Below, in pieces: positions 25,098 to 36,965 of a stretch of DNA of 64,000 bases. The stretch's first letter is position 1, and every line of letters begins with the position of its first letter. The stretch covers positions 131,213,875 to 131,277,874 of the forward strand of contig CM034546.1 of NCBI GenBank assembly GCA_020055645.1. Direction: 5' to 3'. Both the position numbers and the translations under genes were made by a program. The notes under the pieces were generated by a model. That model did not search any database and was not told the DNA's origin. It was given only the letters and a program-made list of their open reading frames with translations. Source of the DNA: Tomocerus qinae (Eukaryota; Arthropoda; Collembola; Entomobryomorpha; Tomoceridae).

Positions 25098-28000
25098 AAT
25101 TAATGGATTAAGATGGATTAAACTGATATGGGACATGGTATTAGACGCTGTGCATTAAAATAAATAAAAAAATGGGGATACGTGGAGTTAAGTGAAGAGA
25201 GAAAATGGTGTAATTTAGAGTTATATGTACAAGTGTAGATCTATAGTATGGCATATATACACAAAGCGTAAGACCTATGCCTACGGCATATGTACGCGAA
25301 GCGTAAGACGTATGCCTACGGCATATGTACGCGAAGCGTAAGACGTATGCCTACGGCATATATACGCGAAGCGTAAGACGTATGCCTACGGCATATATAC
25401 GCGAAGCGTAAGACGTATGCCTACGGCATATATACGCGAAGCGTAAGACTTATGCCTTTGGCATATATACGCGAAGCGTAATCGGAGATCCTTCCCTCCC
25501 TCGTGGCACTGTATAAATTACTACATAGCAACTATTTACCATTTATCTGTTGAAGAATTAAATTGACTTAAATTTCCACTGTGCAAATGTTAAATTTCCT
25601 ATTTCTAAAAGTAGGTTGCTATATAATTAAACGAATTAGATGATAAATAGTATGAATAATTATATTATCAACCATGAAACTGTAAGTCTAACAAAACAAC
25701 AAGCATGTTTAAGATAGTTGTACAAGGTTTCCTTTCCAATCTCATAATATATTGCATCATAAAATGGGGACAATGTTAAAAACAATTTAGAAACAAGATA
25801 CAGCGCAACAAATAAGTGAAATACAAGATACATGATATCTCAAATTTAATTTATAATAAATACTAAAATATCCAAACCAATATATAGTATAGTTAATTCT
25901 TTTTACCAATATTATAATATTCTACAATCAAAGTGGATAATAATTACAATAACTGAATACAGTATATATCCTCATTAATTTAAAACATTTGGATTTAGAT
26001 ATCCTCTTTAATCTAAAACATTTTGTATTAGATATCCACATTCATTCAATACAATGTGAATTAAACATCCGAATTAATTTAATACAATGTGAATTAAGCA
26101 TCCGCGTTATTTTAATACAGATTGAATTAAACATTTGTGTTCGTATTAAACAACCATATTTTACAGTTTGAATTAAACATCAATATTTGTATTACAAAGT
26201 TGAGAAAATGATCATATGTATTAGTCTGGCAAGTTTGTATTGAGCATCTACATTGATATAACAAAGTTTGTATTAAATACCTGCATTTGTATAACCAAGT
26301 TTGTATTAAACATTTGCATTTGTATTACATTTTTTTATTGAACATCTGCATTTGTATTACAATTTTTTATTGAACATCTGCATTTGTATTAAAATTTTTC
26401 ATTGAACATCTGCATTTGTATTACAATTTTTTATTGAACATCTGCATTTGTATTAAAATTTTTCATTGAACATCTGCATTTGTATTACAATTTTTTATTG
26501 AACATCTGCATTTGTATAACAAAGATTGTATTAAACATCTGCATTTGTATTACAAAATTTGTATGAAACATTCCCTCAGTTAGATATCCGCATTCATTTC
26601 CAACATTGAGTATTTATATAACTGAGTTTAACTTTTAAAATTTGTGCAACAGTTTGTATTGATACATCCGAGTTTTATTTACAAATTTCAAAACTTCGAA
26701 TTAATAATACAAATTGTTATGAAACATCCGAGTTTAAATTTATATCAAAATTTCTGCATAGATGTAATACAGTTTGTATTGATTCAATCGAGTTTAACAA
26801 AATTGATATTAAAGCTTCCGCATTAGTTCCGCAATACATTTTGGATTGATAAACGGAATTAAACATTGGTATTTATATTTGTCCATATTTGTGTGTTTGA
26901 CTGCATGTTTATGTTTTTCCATATTTTGTGATTGTATGTGTTTTGTGTGTTTGCCCATTTTTTATGAGTTTGTCCATATTTTTGATTGTTTGATTGTATT
27001 TTTGTCTATTGTTTTTTAGTGTTTTCCGAGATTTTGTGTATCTTTGTATTTTATGTGGTTGTCCAAATTTTTGTATTTTTAAGTGTTTGTTCATATTTAT
27101 GCCAGTTTTGAACTTATTTTGTGTTTGTCCATACGATTGTGTGGTTTGTAAATATTCTTGTGGGCTTGTCCGCATGTTTGTGTGTATTGTACGCATGCTT
27201 GAGTGTTTATCCGTACATTTGTCTGTTTTGTACGTATTTTTGTGTCTGATCTAATTTTTGTATGTCTGACCGTATTTATATATGTCTGGACGTATTTTTA
27301 TGATTGTCCACATTTATGTGTTTGCCTGTAATTGTCTTAGTTTATATTTTTGAGTTTTTGTTCATATTTTTGTGAGTTTGTCCGTATTTTTGTATGTCTG
27401 AATGTATTTTTGTATGTCTGTCCGTATTTTGTATGTGTAAGTTTATATTTTTGTATGTCTGTACGAATTATGTGTATTTCCGTCCGTGTTGTATGTGGCC
27501 ATACCGTATATGTTTGCCCGTTTGTATGTGAGTTTGTTTGTTCGTTTGTACATCTGCTAGTTTAAATGCGTCTGTCTGTTTGCGTGAGTGTGTTTCTGTT
27601 TGAGTTGTGTCGGTCTGTTCGTGTCTGTTCGTGTCTGTTTGAGTGTGTCTGTTTATACGTGTCTGTTTGAGTGTGTCTGTTTATACGTGTCTGATTGAGT
27701 GTGTGTCTGTTTGTACGTGTCTGTTTGAGTCAGTTTCTGTCGGTTTGTATGTGTGGCTGTACGTTTACATTTTACATATGTGTCTGTCTGATAGCAGGTG
27801 TGTCTTTCCGTTTGCATATATGATTGTCCGTTCGTTAGTATGTATGTATTATTTGTTTGTATATGTTTCAGTCGGTTCGTGAGTGTATGTTTGCGTGAGT
27901 GTGTTTCTGTTTGAGTGTGTGTCTGTTTGTACGTGTCTGATCGAGTGTGTGTCTGTTTATACGTGTCTGATCGAGTGTGTGTCTGTTTATACGTGTCTGA

Positions 28001-31000
28001 TCGAGTATGTGTCTGTTTATACGTGTCTGATCGAGTGTGTGTCTGTTTATATGTGTCTGTTCGAGTGTGTCTGTTTATACGTGTCTGTTTGAGTGTGTCT
28101 GTTTATACGTGTCTGTGTGTTTCTGTCGGTTTGTATGTGTGGCTGTGCGTTTACATTTTACATATGTGTCTGTCTGATAGTAGGCGTGTCTTTCGGTTTG
28201 CATATATGATTGTCCAATCGTTTGTATATATGTCTTATTTGCTTGTACATTTTTCTGTCGGTTCGTGTGTGTGTGTGTGTGTGTGACCGTTAGTATATGT
28301 GTCTGACCTATGGTGTGTGTCCTATGTGTGCCTGATAACGTGATAACCTGAAGTGAGAAGGCATGTAGTGCCTGAGAACATAAGGAGACTGCATGTGTGC
28401 CTGAGTACATAGGGAGAAACACACGCAAGATTTAGGGTTCATACCTATCTATGTATTAGGCAAGGGAAAAAACTTATTCATGAATGTGTTGATGAAAATG
28501 TGTAGGTAAAGTTTCACTATCAGTTTCCAACATGTTTATTATTACATGAAATAAGTATATACTTCACAATGTAACAATATCCGTTCTACTGACAGGTAAA
28601 ATAACACTATTGTGTGCTATGTTTATATATTCCAGAAATTGGTTCCGAAATTCTGAATATAATATAATTTTAAATGGATCACCGCATATTTAGTAAATAG
28701 ATTAAGACAGGACATAACTGAAAAAGCTGCAAAACTGGACTTTATGGTTGTGAAATGCACCATGTAAATACATTTAAATACAAGACTATCTATAAAGTAG
28801 GGGATTTCTGTTGCATGGAAAAAAAGATACTAGTGTACCAAGCTAAGGGGTGAACCTTGGACTGGAGAAATTCCGGAGTATCATGGGTATTTCCCTTACT
28901 TAAGTTATTATATTAACTTTATAATACAATATTTTTCTTTTCTACTGAGTTGGAAAATTAGCTACAGCTCCAACTGTTTGATCAAAAGGAAGTTCTAAAC
29001 TAAAATAATAAATAATATGTGTAGATCGTAGCATCAAGTACAGGGAATATTGAAATACACCATTTTTAAAACAATAACCATCCTAAAAATTAGCGAAAAG
29101 CACCCATTTAAAACCAGAAAAATTAGATACACAAGGTGTTGGAACATTGTACAATCTTAAATATTTCATAGAATAATAAGTGGCTCCAGTACAGTTATTT
29201 AGTTCTACAAAAAGGTGTGCAAACTGACACATTAAGTCAATGGGATTGTAAAATGTACCATCAGTTCTACTACAAAATGTTAAATAAGTTTTTCGATATA
29301 GCAGAACCAATTTGGATTAGAAGGTTTTAAATTCTAATTAAGGTACATTATGATCATTACGAATACGAAATGTATCTAATCATTTTCATCCATGCTTTTC
29401 TCTATGCCAACGCTGGTATAATCAATTTGCCTTGTGAATTTCTATTGTGCCATTGGTTGTACAACAGTGCGATAATTCGATCCCATGGTTACGGATTACT
29501 GTTCCATAGGACAGTGCATTACGACATTACATGAGATCAAATGTGAACGAATGTGATATGGCCAATTCAGCCTTTTTGTGCAGCAGCCTGTTTGAAGTCT
29601 GCGTCTGAATGTATTCAGTTAACTTTAAGCTGGGACATATACTAAGATTAAGCCTGAAACAGCTTAATATGTCCAAAGTTTTTGTTATATGTGATAGTCT
29701 ACAAAAAACCCGGTGCAGCGGGAAAAATATGAAAATTGGTTTATTCCACCAAAAAATAGAACCATTTTCGGTCTAAAAAATGGTCCCAGTCCCATATTAT
29801 TTACAAAAATCCTACGAATTTTAATAAATATTGAAAGTCAATGCATATTTTTATGCTTTCAACTATTGCATAGCTGGTAAACACCCGTTGGTCAGAGTCA
29901 GAATTTCTGAAAGGTTAAAACGAATGTGTTGGCTTTAAATTCATTTTCTAGCCTACTAGGTTTAGTAGGCTACGCCGGTTTTCTTGTAGAATCTCACATA
30001 TTTGTTGATGATATCTCTCATAATTTAATCATTACTATTGGCTAGTTGACAGCCATTGACAACGAATGGTATGAATAAGGTCTACCTTAAGATTTTGAAG
30101 TAAAAGGTTTCTTTGGTATGAACAAAATTATTAGCAATTACTTATGCTTAATCTAGGATTAAAAGTATTTGCTAAACTTCATGAAGCATTTGCTACCATT
30201 AGAAGTAAATACAACATCTACATACAATACTACAATTGCAAAGTATTTGCTGGGATAGGAAAAATATTCTTTTGTTCATTCGATTTCAAGCAAATGCTTT
30301 TGCTTCTAACTTTTACTTCAAGTCTAAACCTTTTACTTATACTTTTAACTTGGTAGTAAATACTTATTCTTATTCATACCACCTCTGGTGGATTAGAGTT
30401 TGAGAACAGGCGCCAATTTGGCGCAAAAGTTTGGCAGTATAGACATTCAAATTTGGCCCTCAGATTGGTAAATGGACTTTGAAAAAATCCTTTTTCTGCT
30501 ATGTACACTTACTGTGGAGCCAAACCACGGAATTAGACTATTATTAATGGGTTAAGCTGATAATAATATAGGAATTAAGGGTGACTAATAGTGGAGGTTT
30601 AGCTCCTCCCACAAGTACATCAATGCTAGCAAAAGCAAAGTTAACTGCACTATACTAAAAATTAAATCCTTCCCTGGTATAAAGTAGTCCCTTCGGCACT
30701 CAAAATTCCGCCAACACAAAATTACATTTACTTTCGCCCACGAACAACAGATTAGATAGCTGCCAATTCATACTTTTATAACATTCGGATATATTTTCAA
30801 ACAGATCAAAAATGTGTAAGAAAGACGGAACTAGGACAAAAAACAAATATCTAGTTTGTTTTGAGTATGCACTGTAACCTGTAACTCTAGTTCCATAACT
30901 GTTTTGTGTACTCTACCACTCTAGATTTATGCGTCGTTCTCTGGTTTTGCTTATACATTTTTTCAAATTACAGACCTTTAGAATAGTGGACATAAATCAA

Positions 31001-32854
31001 AAATTAATCGACCGATTTCATTTCGGTAAATTTTGTGTTGATCCTCCAGCATTTGTCTAGAACATGTGGCTCTCAGATTTTTAAATTATTTGATTGTAAA
31101 AACCGGGTTTTTTAGGAAAAAACCCCACGACCCCGGATTTTCTGGGTTTAAGGGTTTTTTATATAACTATATGCATAAATACAAACATATACTATAGTAT
31201 ATATAGGAAAACCACAGCTGACAATAACAACAACCATGTAATCCTAAAACTACCATTATTTTCGTCTATAAAATCAAAAATCAAATTTTAACATGTTTTA
31301 TCACAGGTAATAGTATTTTTCGTGAGCACCTATATTAATTATTATACTGTTTGATAACAACTAGTGAAAACGATTCATTATTATATTTTACTGTTTACAT
31401 TGACTTAAAGAATTTCCTTCATTAATGTGGAGCTTAAAGCAGTACAGTAATACATATGTAAGTGGTTAATTAAAATTCAGTATAATTAATGTTTCCACTT
31501 ATGTACCTCTAAGCATTCATTGGCGATTCGTAAGTAAAAGTATATAGACATCACGATCGTGATTGTGATGCCTATATATTTACGTGATTCACGAAGTATT
31601 AAAGCTAATTATTTTGTTTCCACCAAATTATACATTTGTTTACATTTTTGAATAGAAATCTGACAATATTAGTATGTTTTGCTTATATAGAAGGAGCTTT
31701 AGTGCACATTATTGTATGTTTTGTAAAAAACCCAATAAACTCTGGTACAAAATACCGTTTACCACTTACCTGTGGTAAGTGGGTTTTAATGATATTTAAA
31801 GTTAAATGCCACCACCTAAAATGTAGTGGTAAGCAGTAGAAATGGTAAAAAATAGTTTCATTTAAGTTTCGTGTTTAAATTTTGAATAAAATTCGACACA
31901 AAGTATAAAATAGCTTAGCAGCTGATGGTTGTTGTCATAAATTGATAAGTGTTCATCAATCAGAGTTAGATGCAACCGATGGGGGCACTAATCGCCCTTA
32001 TTTGCCGATTGAGAAACTTATTGCAATTAAATTGGCGCATCATATCAATATTAAATTGGCGATACCAAATGCAATCTTGGTTTTAATAACATTTTTTATA
32101 ACTTTTGGTGAACAACCGAATGAATAGGATTACAGTTAAATACCACCATCTAAAATGTGGTGGTAAGCAGTAGAAATGGTAAAAAATAGTTTCATTTCAG
32201 TTTCATGTTTAAATTTTGAATGAAATTCAGTACCAAAGTATAAAATAGCTTAGCAGCTGATAATTGTTGTCATAAATTGACAAGTGTTCATCGATCAGAG
32301 TTAGATGCAACCGATGGGGGCACTAATCGCCCTTATTTGCCGATTGAGAAACTCATTGCAATTAAATTGGCGCATTATATCAATTTTAAATTGGCGATAC
32401 TAAATGCAATCTTGGTTTTAATAGCATTTTTTATAACTTTTGGTGAACAAGCGAATGAATAGGATTAAATTGATTAATTAAGGGGTTAATTGGAAATATT
32501 TGAAATAAATAAATGCATGTGCCTGAGAACATAGGGATAATGCATGCGACTGAATACATAGAGATAATGCATGTGCCTGAGTACATAGGGGCAAATACAG
32601 GCAAGCATCCATGCATAAGAAAAGGATATGTGTGGCTGAGAATGAAGGGAGAAGGCATGCAGTGCCTGAGGACATGTGTGTCTGAGAACATAGGGAAAAA
32701 TGCATGTGGGCCGGAGTACATAGGGAAAATACATGTGGGCCTGAGTACATATACCTATCCATGTATAAGGAGTAGGGGCATACCTTTCCATGCATGGGCC
32801 GTATACCCCTGTCCCTTTACGTGCATGGGCTCTACCCCCCCTTCCCTTACTACT
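25098..32854 (-). repeat. Right arm of the giant inverted repeat
   Basis: Reverse complement of 13072-20839 with the same blocks in mirror order: 35-bp array, 32-bp minisatellite, CA-type minisatellite, dispersed repeat (28840-29400), MITE-like element, 335-bp duplication and CTATGTACTCAGGC repeats. Visible differences from the left arm include one extra 35-bp unit, CTTACCTGTGG versus CTTACCACGGG near 31767, and scattered single bases. Confidence 0.9.
25245..25485 (-). repeat. 35-bp double-hairpin repeat array, right arm (7 units)
   Basis: Mirror of the left-arm array with one additional standard unit; variant units occur in the same order (degenerate at one end, TTTGG loop variant at the other). 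Confidence 0.92.
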
Positions 32855-32879
32855 CACATATCTTAAATTCATACACAGC

Positions 32880-33012
32880 TGTTCCAATGACGAAGGTGAA
32901 CAGTTCCAACTACAAAGGTGAACTGTTCCAATGACAAAGGTGAACTGTTCCAATGACAAAGGTGGACTGTTCCAACTACAAAGGTGAACTGGTCCAACTA
33001 CAAAGGTGCCAC
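32880..33012 (+). repeat. 22-bp minisatellite at the right outer edge of the palindrome
   Basis: About six units of GTTCCAATGACAAAGGTGAACT, alternating with CAACTACAAAGG variants. One diverged unit in the same orientation (GGTCCAAAAATGAAAAGGTGA, 11960-11980) lies at the left outer edge. Confidence 0.85.
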
Positions 33013-33300
33013 TTTATTATGAGTCTGCCGCTGCTCTACTGTAGTAACAGCAAACTCATAATAATTTTAGGAAATGTGGATGTAATGTTGTGTGTATTAC
33101 TAAATATAAATAATAAATAATAATAAGAATTATGATTCAATGTATCTCGGGGTTAGGTTTCGTGCTTGCCCAATCTATCCGATGCCAATTAGACTTCCGT
33201 AGTTAGTTTAAAGAAACACAAATTTAATATGACAGTTAGTTAATTGACAAAGATCAGAATTGAATTTAGGATATTAGAAATACTGGAGAAGACGAGGTTC

Positions 33301-34368
33301 TCAGTGTTGGTGCAATAGCTGACCGAATGGAAGTGTAGGCTGAAGCTGAGCAGCATGTCGACTACTACGACAACTTGGTTTGCTGGAAGGAATGTTGGGT
33401 TGGAGGGAACGGCGCACTATGGGCTGTTCGCTCCTTTTAGCGTAGGCATTATAGGGAGCTCTGCTCTCTGACATTCTCCTCCCTCGAACGAGGACATCTT
33501 GGAATGGACGATGTGATAATTCTGGTGGTCTTTTTGTCTTATTTTCTCGCTGACAAAGATTGCGTTTTTGGATATAATCTTGTCTTTCCCGAACTTTTGA
33601 TGGATGTAGACGTGTGCCCACTGTTTGTAGAACTGGTTATTGGCGTAGATACATCTTGATTTATGGTGTCCATGCAAATAGCACCACGTACAATAGAGTT
33701 CAGAATCGGATTCATTTTCAAAAGCTTCAGAGGATTGAGGTAACTCAGATAGTGCATTGATCTCTAAAATGTTTGGATCAAAATCGACGGATCGAACTGA
33801 AGATATATCTGATGAAAGATTAAATATCAAATGAATCAAATCAGGATTAATTATTTCTAATAAATTTTTAATGCCGTGACGTCTGATGTAATGTGGAATT
33901 TCTGTCAGATAGTTGAGTAATTCATTTGGAGTGGAAGGTTTGTACTTGACCAATTGCATAATTTGTCGAGGAGTTAGGATGTGGTCAGGGGTGTTGTCGT
34001 AAAAACGAGCTTTTAAATCACGCCGTTCATACAACTTTTTGAATAGAGATTTGCCTGTGTTGTCAAGATGTTTCAAATAAGGTGAAACGACAGAGTTGAA
34101 AGAAGGATGGGACTTTAATTTAGGAATTTTGAGGCCAATATTTTGGATTCTATCAGCTGATTTCTGCAGGTAGTAAATAGGTTTCATATTGTTTCTCTTA
34201 GCGTGTGCAATTAAATCAACGATTTGATTTTGAAAAATTCTAATCAGATCGTGTGAGTCAAACCGTGCAAAAGTCTCAAGTGCATTTGTCAAGTGTCTAG
34301 ATTTTAACAAACGAAAATGAAAGTGATCTGTTCTAATACGATGAATGCTTTTTTCAGCTTAGTTAAAT
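33301..34368 (-). CDS. Unknown protein with a CCHC zinc knuckle
   Basis: A minus-strand frame runs from about 34368 (upstream of the first strong codons near 34310) to 33417. It reads as a compact helical protein. Residues near 33990-33860 (ILTPRQIMQLVKYKPSTPNE) resemble the spacing of an HRDC-type helical domain, but weakly. A zinc knuckle C-x2-C-x4-H-x4-C (CTWCYLHGHHKSRC) lies near 33650. After the knuckle, a second overlapping frame (33301-33621) is rich in Arg/Ser/Pro and may be the real continuation after a one-base shift. It sits downstream of the BEL/Pao integrase on the same strand, the wrong order for that element's gag. It could be a retroelement nucleocapsid-type protein or a host gene fragment. 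I do not recognise it. Confidence 0.45.
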
Positions 34369-34439
34369 AGACGCTGAAGGATATCTATGGAGTTTAACAT
34401 AATTATTCATTACTATGATAAACAAACAATTTGCAATCG

Positions 34440-36451
34440 AAAATCAGCGATCAAGACTAGGTCCCCAATTTTGACATTCTTTTTCTGCTGATGCCACTAT
34501 GTCTTTCTGGTTAATGTTGAGAGATATTCCCACAGCCATCTTTTCCAGAAATGATCCGCCAATCGCTGTGCTATCCTTCACTGCTTTCTTAACACCAAAT
34601 CATCATCAGAAAATCTTCCAAAAGATCCTCGGAATGCAGCTACATTAAACGTCCCCATGAAGAAATGACTAGGGGTAAGACTTTCCGGATCATTCGGATC
34701 CACAGAAACATGTGTTAATGGTCGACCATTGACTGTAGCTTCAGCTTCTGCAAACAACGTCTGTAGAACTTCGTCCTTAGTGTTGCTTTCCTTAAGAACT
34801 GATCCTAGTGCAATCTTAACAGATCTGATCAACCTATCGTAACTTCCTCAAAAATGTGAACCTGCCGGGGGATTGAAATACCACTCTATCCCTTTTACAG
34901 CTAAGTTAGTAATAGTCTTGTTTTTATTCAAATCCTTAAGAGACTTCTTTATCTGGCTGCCTATGCAAATTAGTTCCATTATCAGAATATATTTTGTCTG
35001 GGTAACCACGTCTATTAATCATATGCTGAATAATGATCGTCGTAGAAAGTGAATGTGCAACTTCCCAGTGAATAGATCTTGTGGTAAGACACATGAAAAT
35101 CACTCCATATCGTTTTTAACTTGGCTCCCCGACTTCGAGTAAATTTAAGAATTGTACCGATAATACCGGTTAAACGGTACCCATTTCTGGCATGACAGGT
35201 CTATAAATGATGCTCTCATCTTTTTCAACAACATATAAAATGGTTTCCTATGGACATTCCATGTCATAATAATAACAAATGGTGACACGCTTGTACCCAA
35301 ATTCGAGTAAATTTAATTAATTCGTATATATTCCACGCAATTAAACGGCCTTCAGCATGACACGGCTATAAATGATGCTCTTACCTTTCTCAACAACATA
35401 AAAATGGTTTTCATGGACATTCCATGTCATAATAACAAATGGTGACATTGTACCCAAATTCCAGTAAATTTAATTAATTGTATCCCTATTCCGCAATTAA
35501 ACGGCCTTCACATGACACGGCTATAAATGATGCTCTTACCTTTCTCAACAACATAAAAAGGTTTCCATGGACCACTCACATATTACGAATATAATAGCAG
35601 TCCTCATGTTCAAAAGCCAAAACTTTTGTCTCATTTCGTTAAAGACACACTGTTGACGATTGTGCCCAGCAAGTTCATGATAACAATGAATCAACAATCT
35701 TGTCATAGAATGTTTCGGATTCAATATGATTAGGTGCTTTGTGTCATCAAAGATTTCGTTTGCCCTGGAGATTCGCCCTTTGATTCTTAAAAATTCATCC
35801 AAAAAGGTGACAAAGTCTTGCTTGACTTTAGAATTTCCTTTCCTTTGCTCAGTAATTCAATCTCATCATTAAAATTCTTTTTCAGAGATTTTAAAATCTG
35901 TAATCTCTCTGCTTTTCCATATTCCTCTACTGACAATGGAGACAAAGTCAGTGGTTTCTTACTTATCTTACGAATGCAATTAAAGACAAATCGCAAAATC
36001 CATGCTGTCACACGTAATGTTTTCCAATATGAAAATTGCGTTGCACCTGGAATAACTTGATGTTCATGATGAATTACATTTACGAATTCCTTTTTGAGCT
36101 CTAACTTCTCGACTTTGCATTCTTCACCATTACATTTTGCATTTGAATTCCATTTCTCTTCAGATTCCAAAAGAAACTTTGACCCTGCATACCAACGACA
36201 ATCGCTCCTAAAGTCACATGGTTTATTATCCCTGGTAGACTCATCAACCCCATTTTCAATTGTAGAGATCCAATGCCAATTTCTACGTTAGTTAATTCGA
36301 AAATTTCTCCAATTCTATGGGAAGCGAAAGGTTTAAAAGTACGAGCGTCGGAATTCAACCAGCACAGAACCGTCTTTGAGTCTGACCAGAAATATACATC
36401 ATCCTTTATACATAAGATCTTTGTAAAGTGTGTGTGTCCGTCCGTCAACAT
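34440..36451 (-). pseudogene. BEL/Pao retrotransposon pol remnant (RNase H + integrase)
   Basis: From 36451 downward: an RNase H segment ([17 protein letters not shown] with [13 protein letters not shown]), a frameshift near 36101-36170, then the RNase H to integrase linker (35787-36170). The integrase zinc-binding part (35545-35802: GRISRANEIFDDTKHLIILNPKHSMTR in two blocks, HELAGHNRQQCV) follows. After 154-bp satellite copies (about 35130-35560) comes the integrase core around 34900-35130 (YGVIFMCLTTRSIHWEVAHS, YSDNGTNLH), then the C-terminal part (34578-34832, NGRPLTHVSVDPNDPESLTP) and FWKRWLWEYLSTL. Multiple frameshifts and stops make it nonfunctional. No RT or LTRs were recognised next to it. 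Confidence 0.85.
35130..35560. repeat. 154-bp satellite copies inside the BEL/Pao integrase
   Basis: About three diverged units (GACACGGCTATAAATGATGCT, CATGGACATTCCATGTCATA, CCCAAATTCGAGTAAATTTA) lie between the integrase core and its zinc-binding part. Flanking coding homology resumes on both sides, so they were inserted after the retroelement. Confidence 0.8.
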
Positions 36452-36454
36452 TTG

Positions 36455-36800
36455 AGAGCTTGAATTTGGCTCAGTGGCGTTGGAATGTTACAAATAATTC
36501 CAGGCTCTCAACACACACAAGTCACACAATACAATAATAATATCTCAGCTCATTCCACTTTTTGCTGCTCTTCTCTCTCGAAGCAGCAAAGGAGTGGCAT
36601 CAAACGGATTTTGAGCGAACAACAATTTTCAACCTGGTAGAGCCAGATTTAAATCAAGCGTAGTTTGGCTTGATCTATCTCTGTCTCTGCTCCAGTCTGT
36701 TGTCGCATGCTGATTGACTGAAATTTTTTGGTATCTTCTCCTATCTGCTGTCAACTATTCTCTGTTGACCAAGTGCTGCCGTTGGACCATTTGCCGGATT
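36455..36800. other. No recognised gene
   Basis: Unremarkable sequence between the BEL/Pao remnant and the hairpin macrosatellite. Confidence 0.5.
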
Positions 36801-36834
36801 TCAAATTAAAAAACGTCATAACTAAGGTGATTTT

Positions 36835-36965
36835 CATCCCAGTTGTCATTGAAAATTTGATTCAAACAATAACAAATGATACATTCCTGGTTTATTGTAC
36901 TCGGGTAAGAAAACCGAGTACAATAAACGGAATGTGTCATTTGTGATTGTTTGAATTGGTTGTCA
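36835..36965. repeat. Inverted repeat hairpin, ~55-bp arms
   Basis: The arm containing AACAAATGATACATTCCTGG and TTTATTGTACTCGG pairs with CCGAGTACAATAAACGGAATG and CATTTGTGATTGTTTGAATTG. The loop is about 9 nt. It is related to the hairpins in the adjacent 380-bp array. Confidence 0.7.

Larger units (their letters stand above)
11980..32880. repeat. Giant inverted repeat (palindrome), whole structure
   Basis: The arms 13072-20839 and 25098-32854 are near-identical reverse complements: every short frame in one arm recurs in the other with none or one residue changed. The spacer is 20840-25097. The outer tips are GCTGTGTATGAATTTAAGA (left, from about 11980) and its exact complement ending near 32878; the left tip is parted from its arm by a foldback element (11999-13071). 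The left flank carries one diverged unit, and the right flank about six, of a 22-bp minisatellite in the same orientation. This suggests a discrete insertion into that array. The arms differ by a 35-bp repeat copy number, a few substitutions and small indels. No transposase of its own was recognised. Confidence 0.9.

Noticed and set aside
11980..32880. Palindrome as a simple assembly artefact
   Set aside because: The arms differ in repeat copy number, a foldback insertion and point changes, which a duplicated read would not produce; not fully excluded without reads.
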